A DNA stretch of 64,000 bases, from contig JAHBBC010000008.1 in assembly GCA_019915015.1 (NCBI GenBank), positions 744,001 to 808,000 on the forward strand, written 5' to 3'. Origin of the DNA: Auriscalpium vulgare (lineage: Eukaryota > Basidiomycota > Agaricomycetes > Russulales > Auriscalpiaceae). Below are positions 24,931 through 37,060 of this stretch, piece by piece. Numbering within the stretch: position 1 is the stretch's first letter; the number at the start of each line of letters is the position of its first letter. The position numbers and the translations under genes were made by a program. The notes below the pieces were generated by a model. It ran no database searches. It saw only the letters and a list, made by a program, of their open reading frames with translations, and was not told where the DNA came from.

Positions 24931-27900
24931 GGGGAGGGAAATAGTAACGTGCGTGGTTTCATTGTGATAATGACGCTACTCTACGCGCAGGACCAGTGTC
25001 GACTTATGCAGCCATCTTGTCCTCCACGATGCGAAGAACAACCCAGGTCCTCCCAGGAGTGCTGGAGGAGTACGCAAGTAACAGTCATCACAGTGCATTC
25101 TCGTCACCTGGCCTGCGCGCCGACTCCAAAAGATGCCGAGCAAGACCGCTTTTCCCTCCAGGCTCCTGCGCCGACCTCTTCTTGCCCTCGCCTGATCGAC
25201 ATATCCACGGTCAAGCGCCTCCTGTGACTTGTCAATACACCAGCCCGCCGTTGTAAGCCCATTTTACGACCCATCTGCTGTCATCCTGGTGAGCACGACA
25301 AGTTTTTACCTCCGCCTCGCGCACTAAATACTTCACGCGTCTTCATCAGAGATTGCACTGCATGAACGCTACGGTCATGCTTTTATGACATCTTGCAACA
25401 CCAGGCGTACTCCCGTAATCGGCACGGCGACTTAGAGGAGGGCTGGGTAGACGCGAAGGCACAGGGCACCTACGGCATGGCGGCGATATCGGTGAGCACA
25501 CTCAACTTGGGGGCGTTCAACGCCTTTTCTGTGGCGTCCACCGCGTCTGCTGCATCCAGTGTTCTCCTCCGTGGCCCGCGGAACATTCTGCAGGATGCAT
25601 GGACGAGGAACACAAGAGCGGCGGCCGACGGTAAGGGTCCTGGAGGTGGTGCCGTCATGGTGCTGGCAATGGAGATGGAGCCGGTATTTAGGTGACGCAG
25701 TCGGCATCAGTCGAGTTCAGGAGAGCAGGCGATGAGGGGACGTGCCCCATCTGTGGAAACCAGCGTGTGCCCAGGTTGTCGGCTAGTCACAGATGGAGGA
25801 GTCTGCGAGAGGTTCGATGAGCTACGCCAGTCTCAGCGTCAACGCGCTCGCGTTCGCGCTACCATCAACACGCCTCAAGATCGTCCTCGAGGTGAGATCC
25901 CCTTGTACGGGAACGCGGCAGGACGGTTCGTCAAAGCACCTAGCAAGCGGGGCTATCGCTTGGGCATCCGGGCACTCGGCCTCCGGCGTGCAAGATGAAC
26001 GTATGTGCTGCAAGCCAAACGTGCTTCATTGACACCATCGGTAAGGAGAGGACCTCTGTGGAGCTGCTGGACATTCGGCTGCTGGCGGGCAGACCACGCC
26101 TGCGAACTAAGTAAGCCCGTCCCGCCTAGAACACGGTTGTTTCTGCCTACCTTAAAGATCATATCACCTCGTGCTTCCAGGAGACCGTCGCGGCCAGGTT
26201 AGAGCATCACGGTTTGCAAAATGCCTGCCTTCAAGACACCGCTGGGAAAAGTATGGATGGGAAATATCATTGGTGAGGTATATGTGGCAACCTGTCGCAT
26301 GGTGAAATCTACAGTCTCTCTATGACTCCCTGTTTACTTACCTTCTACACGTAGGATTTCTGCGTGCCGTAGATTCGTGCGGAGTGAGAAAGTCCTCACA
26401 GCTGGCGAGCGGAAAGCGGCCTTGGCCTGTAGCTCGCTGAGAAATAATCTCGGCGCTCGGAGTCGAGACAATCTCACCGTATTCTGACAACAAGGAATAA
26501 CGGAAGGCGGTACGTCGTTCATACGTCGCCCATCACTCACCTCCATTGTTGAGTCTTCAGAAGCTTTGTCTTCCAGATCGTATCCTCGGTTTCAAAGGCG
26601 CCGTGCTCACGTCGACGGCATGCCCGCGGCGGTGTTGCAATGGCTGAAAGGAGAATTATTGCAGTACTCAAAGGGAACAAGACCCGAAACTGCAAGACAG
26701 GGCGGTGTGCTGCGTACGTTCGTCGTGATCCCCGCTCTCGCGCCCAGTCTCGCTTACGTCGACGCTGTCCAACCGCGCGCGCCTCCTCGCAGCGCTCACT
26801 TCGGAGGCAGCTTCGTCCGGCGTGGCCGTCAACACAGCAGCGGTAGGCATTTACGGTATCAGGCGAAGCGATCCAGGCGGCCAACAAGAATGAATGACGG
26901 TAGGGATGTTTCGCTTAATTTCAGGAGGCGAAATCAGTTGAATACGACCCTGGCCGCCATGTCCCTGGGGCGCTCGTTGTATACGCACAATGCCACAATT
27001 TGCGAGGACGGAGCAATTGATAATCGTCTTTCTTCAGGCAGTTTTGAGAAACAAGAGACTGGCATGCGGCTTGTGGCGTGTGGGGTACATGCCATGATCG
27101 ATGTCGGCATTGTTGCGGAAAGGGAAAAGGTCCGTGTACATTACATGAACGTGCGAGTATGGCGCGTACCCTATGCCAGTGCGGCAGATGACCTCGCAGG
27201 CCGCTCGAGGCCACTTCTGCTGGAGTGGCACAATTGTCACAGGGTGCCGGGATGCGGTCGCGTGAACTACATCACCGGGAAGCTGGAAACAGCCGAGCTC
27301 GCCGTCTGCTAGGTCTGGATGAGAACGATCGGCGGACTGTAACACTGAATCGAGAACATGGGACGTGGCAGCTCACGATCGCACGTTTCATTCATGATGG
27401 AAGACGAAGGGTGCGTAGTAGGGCGACGTAGACATCACTCTATTAGGACCGCCGCCTGTGCAGCGCGATCATCACGGCTCTCCAGCTACCAGAAGCTGCG
27501 CAAGGTCCCCGATCATTGGCCTTTACCTATCTATGAGAAGATCACCGAGATGAATGTATGATATGTCTGAAGACGGACAATAGGAAGTCAGACGAGGGCG
27601 TCACGCACGTAGACATTGTGCATTTTACCCACCGTGCTGGGAATCTGTGCACCGCAAAAGTTGTATGAGCGGCGGAAAGGACGCGCACTAGCTCCAAGCG
27701 AAGATGCCAGGAGCTTCTGCCACGCACAGTCATTCTTCAGAGCCGCCAGCGCAACGGTACAAGGTTCTCGGGAACCGCAAGGTGAAACGTTCACGGCAGG
27801 GTCCCCCTGGATCTGGTCAGCGTGTTCACCTCGAGGCGCTTTTGGGGACAAAAAGAGAAGTGAGAGAGTACGAGTGCGAGCGACCAGAGAAGCTCGGAGA

Positions 27901-28161
27901 TCACTTGGAGGCGGAAAGTGGGCTCCGCACAGACAGTCGTCGCGGTAACCAAAATGGCGCCGAGAAGTAGCGCCGAGAACGCGGGGCGCGATTTCTTCAA
28001 CTTTCGCATTCAAACAAGTCCGCCCGCGTGCCTTGGTCGACAAAACGAATGATTTCCTAGTTAAACTCGAAACATATTCAATGAGAGGGAGGATAACCTT
28101 GACAGTAAAGACAGTAAGTAGTGGGTATCAATTCAATGCGAACCAAGCGCGCCGCAGGCTA
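24930..28161. repeat. Non-coding part of kinase/helical-protein module, copy 1
   Basis: This block recurs at about 37060-39860 and 45480-47621 plus 61176-61894. It contains short conserved pieces that read like remnants of a gene (around 25480-25700, recurring near 37590-37750 and 45810-45960), but frames are broken differently in each copy. It includes the intact counterpart (near 27449) of the site where the LTR element inserted in copy 3. No intact gene is supported. Confidence 0.7.
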
Positions 28162-29564
28162 TCACGCTTTCGAGTCGGGTTCATCTCGAGGCATGGGCAC
28201 GGCAGGAGTACGCGTGATTATGTACCCGGTCGTGCGGTAGACGTGGCGAATCCACCTGAACGGGCCCAAAATGAAAGAATCCTTCCTGCCGACAAGGCGA
28301 GAGCGGAGCTTCCAGCTCGTCAGCGCCCCGCTCACCTCCGCAAATCGGGACGCGACAACGTCGATGGGTGGCCGCATGCTCGGATCCTCGTGGCACATGT
28401 CCGCAACGAGAGGCTCGAGCCATTCGAAGCCGTAGTATTTCTGGTGGGAAGAGTGAGAACGCTCACGCATGCGTAGAAGATTCATACCTGTATGAAATCT
28501 TCACGCAGCATGTTTCCGATATAGTAGATGTCCGTCGGGAAGGGATTGTGGTCCGGGCAGTTAGGAAAATCGCGAAATTCTGGCACAGACTTGTCGCCGC
28601 CAAACATTGCGTGGTCAAGCGCTTCACCATATGCAGGATCGTAATAGCGGGACAAGCCAAAGTCGATGAGATAGTAGCGTGGCGGGCGCTGTGTGCGTGT
28701 GTACGACTTTGCGAACCAGTGGAAGTTCTTCGTGCGGTTCATTTTGACTGGGTGGAAGGAGTTGGGATACATCCCGCTCGGATCGAGGACAATGTTTTGA
28801 CCAGTGCAGTCCCTGAGCACGGTCAGAGGTATTCAGCATGCTTAATCACACCGTACTAACTAACCTGTGAGCGATGTGAAGCTCGTGCATCAGTTCAATG
28901 CCCTGCAATGAATAAGTATTGTCGCCACACATCAGGTGAGATGGCGCACCTCAATTATCTGCGCGGCGAATGCTACGACCTCTCCGAAAGTCCTGAACCG
29001 AGGATTGTCGTACGGGCGCATCCTTGGAAGAACAACCAGATTCTCTGATAAATGTTCGAGCCGCTTTACTTCCACGACGGGGATGCAGTGATTCTTGGGA
29101 TTCCGTCTATACTTCTCCGAGGAGAACAACTGCGTTATCTCCAATTCGTCGGGCGTGCCGTCGTCGTCAGGCAGCCGCTTGAGAATAACCTGCTTCCCAT
29201 CCGCTATACGTGTGGCGTCGAGGACGAGCGGAGCCTGCGGGGGTCAGTCGCGTGACTCCGATGCTTCATGACCACTCACGAAGATCTTCATTCTCTGCCA
29301 ATCCTCGAACCAGCTGCGCGGCAGCTTCCACCGAGTCCAAGAAAACTTCCTGTCCTCGTGATAACGAGGACGCAGCATGTAGCCCGCTGCCTCAATATCC
29401 TTCTGATGTTGAGTCCAGTCTCGTTCACCAAACCGACGATGCCCAGGGTCAGCGAGTGTTGCTTTGGCCAAAGCGACAAACTCTGGGTTTCTCGGGGGAC
29501 GAATGCGCGCCCGTCTCGGCTCCTCGTCAGCATTTCTCTGGTTTGTGGAGGGTGAGAGGACCAT
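28162..29564 (-). CDS. Fungal kinase-like protein (copy 7, minus strand)
   Basis: 403-aa kinase-like protein of a second subgroup. Exons in gene order: 29280-29564, 28950-29234, 28865-28902, 28488-28812 and 28162-28440; introns are 45-52 nt. The 38-nt and 325-nt exons are conserved with the plus-strand copies, but the last exon is 24 nt longer and gives a charged C-terminal extension after TRTPAVPMP. Motifs: GYMLRPRYHEDRKFSW, VILKR lysine, ELEITQLFSS, HRDCTGQN, IDFGLS, GGDKSVPE. It is divergently arranged with the gene at 30136, sharing a 571-nt intergenic region. Close paralogue at 61895. Confidence 0.88.
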
Positions 29565-30135
29565 ATTAAGGGAAGGAAGGGTGAGTTGGAGACGCTAGGA
29601 TGGAGGAAGTGCAGGAGAGAATGTTTTCGGAGCGTGGGTATCTGGGAACAACAATGCCTTGCCTCAGCGCCGTAATGATTTTGATTGAGCGCCTGATGAC
29701 TGGCGCCCAGCCGACGTTTCGGGCGTGGGCGACGCAACGAAAACAACAACTTGCCTTACTTGCTGATGGGCAGCGCCGTTAACGTTGCAGCCTCAGAACC
29801 CGTTTGACATGTTTGCCTAATGGACTGGGCGTTGGCGACGGATAGGGACGCTGTGCTGAAATTATACTAGGCTTCTCAAAGGAGACTTGCCGAAGGACTG
29901 CCAGAGAGATCTCAATTGTTTCTGGCAGGACGCGGACTCGGCGCTCACTGAACTTCTCTTGCATATAAGTCCAGACAGAATCCCGCTTCCTTCCATCACC
30001 CTGCACTTCGCAGCCGGGCCCTGCAAGTACCCCAATTCCTTCAACGCACCGCACCTTCCCCGCTGTGTACCCTGTCGCTAGCTAGCCTCTATCTTCCTCG
30101 TCCTCACCACACTTTCCGCACGGCCTGTTGACAGC
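29565..30135 (+). promoter_or_regulatory. Bidirectional intergenic region with TATA box
   Basis: The region between divergent start codons contains GCATATAAG at 29961-29969, 167-175 nt before the plus-strand ATG, and the box AGAGATCTCAATTGTT near 29906. Both also precede the paralogous genes at 40283 and 63822. A pyrimidine-rich stretch lies just before the ATG, as is common for fungal promoters. Confidence 0.6.
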
Positions 30136-31346
30136 ATGTTGCCACCCTCGTCCGGCGATGCAATCAAAGCCGCAAACACTCTTGCCCAAATTATGAAAGT
30201 CGTGGTGAACAAATTCTCCACTGAAGCACGCTACGAAGAGGCAGAAAAGGACCAGGAGCGTATGGATGAACTTCTGGAACTTTGGGAGTCCTATCTCAGT
30301 GAGAGCGATATCAAGAAACTCGGGGAGGAACTTGAAATGTACGTTGACAGCTATATCGCTATTTATTCATATCTAATGAGCACACAGCGTTGAAGAGGAA
30401 AGGGAAAATATCAACGCAAAAAAACGTAGTGTTGTCCAAACATTCTTTGTGGTTCGTAAGTATCAGAAGCGGACGAAACATGCGAGACAATTTGTTCAGG
30501 TGTGTGATCTACATGCGGGGGGAGGGCGTATACAGAATGCATACCAGTGCGTTCCTGACCTAGTCTCCGGCAGAGAGCATCAGGTGGTGCCGCATTGAGA
30601 AAAATGCGGCAGAGGGTACAAAACTCTTATACTACCAGTGCACCAGCCCCTGTCCAGGCTGAACAGCGGACAGAGTCTCCACAGGATGAGCCGAACCCTC
30701 GCGTCCAATATTCTCTTGTCGTTCCTAGTAATGCTCCCTCCGACGGTAAGTATCGATTTCTCTTCCCTTGGTAACCGTAGTGACAAGATCTACAGGCCAA
30801 AATATTGCGATGCAGGCAACCACGGAAGATGATCCAGATCATGTGTACATCGGTAATAGTTATACCACACGATATGCCCAAACCTTGGAAATACGCGACC
30901 CTGCAACCGGGACCTTCGCTCCAATTTGTAAGCTGAGCCTTATTTTGCATGGCATGTGCGAGGATCTGATGCCTACCGGTCTGCGAACCCAAAGTGCGAT
31001 TGAGTAGTGCACCAATCAGTGTACCGGGCGGGCTATTCGGCAGCTCTGGAGCGAGTCAGGCAGCGGCGGTGGGTTTGCCCCCAGTGCCCACTGCCTGCAC
31101 TGCATGTTGCTGACAATGCGTTCAACTCTGTAGACCCACACGCCGAATATCGACGCCCGCCCGGAGACAAACGTACCGATGGATGCTGCGCATACAACTG
31201 AAGGCGTCTCTTCTGATGCATCCTCCGCCGGTCCAAGTCTGGACACCCTCAATGATTCTAACACGTTACCTGACAGCATCCAGCGTGTGGATCTCGCTGA
31301 ACTGCAGGAAATTGAGTGCTATGTGTTCGAGAATCATTGGGAATAG
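30136..31346 (+). CDS. Unknown helical protein, six exons (family member 1)
   Basis: Not recognised. Six exons join in phase to 273 aa: 30136-30338, 30388-30499, 30658-30745, 30796-30927, 30995-31068 and 31134-31346. The same exon pattern, with identical first two exon lengths (203 and 112 nt), is found in the gene at 40283, which supports the model. The first 105 residues are amphipathic helix-rich and charged, ending in VVRKYQKRTKHARQFVQ. A Ser/Pro-rich linker and a conserved patch (AMQATTEDDPDHVYI) follow, with an acidic C terminus (LAELQEIECYVFE). No signal peptide or membrane segment is seen. The N-terminal helices could be a bundle of the kind seen in fungal signalling or cell-death adaptors, but this is a guess. 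Confidence 0.75.
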
Positions 31347-31718
31347 CTTCTGCCTCCACGTGCTCCACCGTGATAGCTTATGATGATGTGTATACGGCGC
31401 TGTTACTGGCTGGCCGAGTTGTTGCTCTGGTTTTTTGTCTAAAGTAGTATGATACCTATTATTTATCTCGGATGATGTAGCTCCTAGTAGTCTGAGCGAA
31501 CATTGTTATGGGTTTTCTCTAGAGCTGCGCGAAACACATAATTCAGCTGGGCGTATAACATGCCTGCGCTCCTCTTCTACGGAAGGCAGAAGCCCATCTC
31601 AAACTGTACCTGATGCTAAGTGGAGCCCCTTGTTCCGAACTGCGTTACCTGAATAGTTTATCGACGTCCGTCTGGAAGTCAAGGCATTGAATGCTATTTC
31701 TGAAGAGGAGGAGCGACA

Positions 31719-31764
31719 GGGCGCACACGCGAGCTCACCCTGGGCGCACACGCGAGCTCACCCT
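31719..31764 (+). repeat. 23-bp perfect tandem repeat, two units
   Basis: Two adjacent identical units starting GGGCGCACACGCGAGCTCAC. The corresponding place in the paralogous 3' flank (about 41850) lacks it. Confidence 0.85.
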
Positions 31765-32000
31765 GCAGTCATTCAGCAAAAGGCAAACACCAGAAATCTT
31801 TCCTTCTGTCTGACATTGGTCACCTAGCGATTGGATGATCGGGCATCAGTGTGCGGTCATATGGTGGTCAGAAGACGATGAGCGCCGGATGCAGAACGTG
31901 GTCGAGATCAATCCTACGCGCTGTACGAGAAACTGCAGAACCGTATACTGCCACGCGTGCGTTGAAACCTTGCGCCGATCGCTCTTGCACAAATACCCTA

Positions 32001-35000
32001 TGAAAGTGCACTCCGGATGAATAACAAAAGACAGACAAGGGAGGAACGACAATAATCACCGCGCGGCGTAGAGCCAGCGACAGATGGTACACATATCACC
32101 GGGAACCTGCGTGTCAATGGAAGCGGTATGGGCGCGGTGCTACGTGGAGACCGCTAAGTCTTTGGACATCGCTTGGGATCATATGTACACGCACCGGAAC
32201 GCTGGAATATTGAGGCGACCAGAACCTCCCATTCGAGATTAGTAGATGCGACACGAGCGACACTGCAGCTTGGCCCTCGGCCATGGTGGCGCCGGATTGC
32301 CGCGGAGTCTGAGCGGAACCGACAACGTGCGCGTATCCCTTGCCAACACTCTTGCGTTCCATCGTCGACCAACAAGTCGGGCTACATGGTGTTCCTGTAG
32401 GAGCTGGATGAGTGACTAGTCTCTGGGGAAGTGACCTGCCCACCTGCAAAAACAAATAGCGCGCACTTACGTCACGGGCCAGCAGACCCTGCCGACAAAT
32501 GGTACCGAACTTGTGCCGCCAGTGACGGTGCACGCGCTGCTCGAGGTCCATCACGATTTCATACCTTGCGCGATGCAGTCCTGAGTTCCTCGCGGTTAGT
32601 GCGCAGGAAGGGACCGGGCTTGACGGAGACCTTGATAACACCAACAGAGTGAGCACCCGTAACCCCGGCTGCGTCGGCTCTCCTCGTGGCGCGGCGCAAA
32701 AGCTCGCTCCTAGATGGCAGAGGATCCTCGCATAGAGATCATCAGAATATACCGTGACTGGATCAGTGGATGTACACTACGCACCAGCGCCACGCAGCTT
32801 CGGGTCCGCAGCGCGTCTTGAACGAAGATTTGCTTGGGAGGATACAATGCTTTGATTCTGCAGCGATGCAACGCAAGATGAATAGATACAGGGAAGAGTC
32901 GCGCGGGAAGAGTCTGCGCTGCGAATTGTCGGCTTCGATGATCCAGACGCTCAGAATCCCGGCCTGGATCATTCATTGGAAAAATTTGTTATACATGTGA
33001 TGAATAGAGCGGGAAGAGCTAGGTACTCACAGGAGTCCGGGGAGTGCGAGCAGTCAGGAGGCAGGAACACGATCGATCCACACCCAATCTAAGGTTGCTG
33101 GAAAGTAGCCAAGGGTTAGATGAAGGACTGAAGAGTTGTGTCCGTGTTTTGTGAGCACCGCCGACTGATCGAGACGGTTGGCCCCGCACGAGGGAGCTGC
33201 AGAAGCGGGGAGATGCGCACTGGCAGAAGGCCCGCGCACAGGGTCGATGACGGGCTGCAATGCGATATGGGCACTGCGTGGGCTTAAGACTGTCATGCCA
33301 CATTGGTCGCAGCTACGGCAGTCGTAGTATTGATGCGGTGTCCACACAGGCTACAGCTAACTCGGTATGCCGTCAGTGGGAGGCGATATCAGTACATCAA
33401 GAAGAACGCACCACAAAGACGACAGACTCGCGCGTCAATGTGGCCAATTCTAACCGTTTATCTCGCTCCAGACGCTTCCCGACTTCGCTGCGTCGTCCTT
33501 ACTGGATCTTGCCGGCGTCCAGGAGCACTAACTTCTGCCAACTCGCGCCATACGTTAGTTAGTACCGGGGATGAGGTGGAAGCCAGACAGCATCACTACT
33601 GACCGTGCTATCGTGTTCAGCGGGCTACTGTGAGCTGCCGGCAAGCCTTTGTGGTGGACGTCTTCCAAGAGAAGAGAGAAAAGACTGAGGAGAGACTGGC
33701 AGAAAATCGCGGCCGCGGCGGAGGCAACCCGGCGGGTTACCGGGCCGCGGGGGCACAGCCACCACCGATAGCTCCGAGCCGCGTCTGCTCGTCGCCGACT
33801 CCACCAAACTTGTCGCTATTGTTCGAACGGCGGCGTTGGCCGTAATGCTAGCCAAGGTTTTCAAGTGGCCCAGCAATTTTTCAACACAACCTCACTTTCA
33901 TCCTCTCTATGGGCGAAGTCGTTGGGGCTAACACCATCGACACTGTTCCTAATCCACGCGCCTTGTACTAGACTAGCGTTCATCGGTCGCAATCCCAACC
34001 GCCAACCTCGCGTTCTTCCTTCATCATGAACGACATCCCCAACATAGAGAACGCCGAGCTCGATGCTCTTGACCCACCGGGCTCCTTTGCTCTTTATGGT
34101 GGCATAACTCACTTCGAAGAGTGGTGGGTCAAACATCGGGAATGGCTAGAGGAGTGCGGCTACAAACTCAGGGCTCGCTACCAGCCCGGATGGCAACCGT
34201 CGTGGAATCGTGAGACTGAGTTCTATCCAAGGTTTGAAGACGGACGAGTAAATGATGTGCGTCATTAAACCCACGCTCCTTCGACAACAGCTGAGCTCGC
34301 AACAGTCGGCACTCATGGACGCTGTGCGCTCCTCAGACGGTGCCTATGTGGTCATCAAGCAGATCCCCAAAGGCTCGGCCGTGCGAGAGGTCGAAATTAA
34401 CAAACTGCTGTCAAGTCCACCTCTTGTGTCCGACCCTGCCAACCATTCCGCGCCGCTTCTGGATGCCTTGGATGTACCCGACGAACCGGGCCACCAGCTC
34501 ATCGTGATTCCGCAGCTGCGTCCCTACTACAATCCGAAGTTTGATACTATCGGCGAAGCGATTGCCTTTTTTCATCAGATAATCGAGGTCAGTGTCTAGG
34601 AGCAGGTCCTTGCCATTGTGGGTTGGCTCAACGTTTCCGAAGGGTCTGCAGTTCATGCATCAACATCACATCGCTCACAGGTGAGCTCAATTCCTCTCTT
34701 TCCGTGCCGTCAACTCTAATCTTTTCTTGCTGCAGGGACTGCACGAATGAGAACATCATGATGGATCCAACTGGAATGTACCCGGATTCATTCCATCCAC
34801 AATCGGTGAAGCTGGAGATGCGTCGTGATTGGATAGGCAAAGCGAAATACTACACTCGCACACAGCGCCCGCCGCGGTATCTCTTCATTGACTTCGGCCT
34901 TTCCCGTGTCTATCCCCCCGAACGCGGAACACCCATCGACATAGGGACTCGAGGTGGGGACAAGTCAGCACCGGAACACGTCGACACCGATATACCGTGC

Positions 35001-35540
35001 AATCCGTTTCCTACAGACGTTTACTACCTGGGCAATGTGATACGCCAAAATTTCATCCTCGTATGTGTCGCAATATATCACCGCCTCTCATTCTAACAGC
35101 CTCCCGCAGAAGTACCACGGTTTTTCATTCATGCGGCCGTTGGTCGATAACATGGTTGCGCAGGACCCGGAAAAGCGACCGCAGATGGACGAAGTAGCGG
35201 CCCGCTTCAAGGAAATCCGTGCCTCCGTGGGCTCGTGGAAGATGCGTTCGCGGATGGTTCCCCGTGACGAGGCTATCCTCAACGGGGTGTATCACTCCGC
35301 TTTACATTGGCATCGACGCCTGGGATATATACTTACTAGGAAGCCTGCGATCCCTGACACCTGACGTGACCCTATTTCGCTCATTACCTACGTTTCGGAT
35401 CTATTCATCCCCAATATACCCTCTCCCTGCCGTTTTATCTGGTTGTTTACTAGCCATCGCACCGTCGAACAATGATCATGGTGCTTATATTGCCAAAATA
35501 TATCTATATATTTGACCTGCCGTGTCGATCGTCGTTGCTC
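32001..35540 (+). repeat. Segmental duplication, right copy (pairs with 4905-8450)
   Basis: Near-identical copy of 4905-8450 placed just downstream of the helical-protein gene. It brings a complete kinase and about 2 kb of upstream DNA, including the GGTTACCGGGCC block at 33735-33746. 32001-34025 contains no supported gene. Confidence 0.92.
34026..35364 (+). CDS. Fungal kinase-like protein (copy 8)
   Basis: 376-aa protein nearly identical to the gene at 6930. Exons are 34026-34256, 34306-34587, 34643-34680, 34736-35060 and 35110-35364. It keeps the VVIKQ lysine, HRDCTNEN, IDFGLS and GGDKSAPEH; differences are a handful of substitutions in exons 4 and 5 (for example DWIGKAKYY instead of DWKGKAKYY) and more change in intron 3 than in the exons. 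All splice sites are intact, so the duplicate looks functional. Confidence 0.9.
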
Positions 35541-37060
35541 AGTGGCATGTATCATCGGTTGGCCTACAAATCCGCGAGGCAGCTGATTTGACTAACACCG
35601 CACGTCTACGTTGTTGTACAAGGACAAGATGCTGTGATTCAGCGGGAAACTGCACAACCTATTGCTTGACGCCGGACCTGGGCCGCGCGGACTCTCCCAC
35701 TTGACTGACTGTACGTGTACGACCGAACACTGGAAAATGCTGATCGCAGCGGCCACGATATCTGGCGCCGACGCCATGGTCCAGGCCCTGCCCCGGAGAT
35801 TGAGCGGACCTGACAACGTGACGGGCCAATTATACATTGTCAACGCTCCTACGTACGACCTTCGACGGACAAGTGAGGAGATATGGTGTTACTGTGAGAG
35901 TTGGATGAGTGACCAATCTTCGGGGATGCAAGCGACCCCGCAGGATAGTCAACGTACGTCATGGCCAGCACCCCAAATTGTGCCTCGCGGTGCCCGTGCG
36001 CCGTGTCGACGGACACCGGGCACCCACTGCTCGAGGCGCAGCACGTCTTGACTTGTCGCTAGACGCCATCCTCAGGCGCGGGACGTAACCAGGGCACTTG
36101 GCAACAGGAGAGTGACCGTCTGTGGCGCCTCTACCGTGGGCCCGGGCTCTCCTCGATGAGCTGTGCAAGAACTTGCTGGCGGCAGTGAGGATACACGAAT
36201 AACGTGCTCGGATGTGCGCTGCAAACCAGCGCCCGCAGCTTCGAGTCTCCACTCATAAGCCGGACCTGAAGAGACAGATAGATAAGATGAAAGGAGCGAA
36301 GCGAACTGCGTACTCACGAGAGGGCGAATTAATTGACATGGGCGTGGCCACAAGAAACGAAAGGCGGGTATGCGGCATAAAACCCGCGCGAGATTGGTGA
36401 CGCTGCAGGACGAGTAATGCAGTCAGTAAGAGGCCAAGTGTGGACATGATGAAGGGCACACTGCAGTCACGATGCGGCCACATCCACCGAGTTCCATCTA
36501 CACCATACATCGTCCCTTGGCAGATGCTTGCTGTGCATGTGAGCATTGGGGGATATTGAGGCGCGCCGCTGCGGAAGCGCAAAACTTAGCGACCGGACAT
36601 ACTGTCACTCAGCACCTCTGGGCCATAAAAGCCATGCCTGAGGAGCGCAGTCCGTATCAGAGCGTTCTCATGAGCGGGCTGCTGGCTGGGCTTTCAGAGA
36701 CGTGATGAGAGGCTGGAGTGTCGAAGGAGACCGTGTGGCGACCGGCCCGAGGTATTACCGGCCCGGGGACATGCACAGCCACGGTTCGCCGACTAAAGGC
36801 GGCTTGCTTGATGAACCAGTTGCGTGGCCATAGATTCTCATTCATCATCGGAGCAATAGTCCTGCGAAGGGAGGATAGCAAATTGAGTGGCCATAGAGAC
36901 TCGTGCGCATGGCGTAAGTATAAGCTGAAGGGCTCGGATAAGTATCGAATCTGTTGCCACCGACAACCTTCCCACGACCGTCCACGTGGCCACGGGCACC
37001 GCCTGCTTCCTACCCTCCCCATATCACACTTTCTGAATACGCTCTGGCAGAAGAGCAGGC
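35541..37060. other. Kinase-flanking repeat DNA without its kinase
   Basis: 35560-36060 matches 16330-16700 and 19430-19800, and 36060-36790 matches 19830-20620, including the variant block GGTATTACCGGCCC at 36751-36764. In the homologous place a kinase gene follows at 21035; here none does. I read this as an orphan upstream region left by deletion or partial duplication. Confidence 0.6.

Noticed and set aside
25393..25695. Ala/Ser-rich open frame with conserved pieces at 37565 and 45779
   Set aside because: Sequence pieces recur but reading frames differ among copies, so at most it is a gene remnant within the repeat.
28033..28859. Plus-strand open frames over the minus-strand kinase
   Set aside because: Antisense shadows of conserved kinase exons; the kinase motifs are all on the minus strand.
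31719..31764. Short tandem repeat as a CRISPR-like array
   Set aside because: Only two directly adjacent units without spacers, in a eukaryotic genome.
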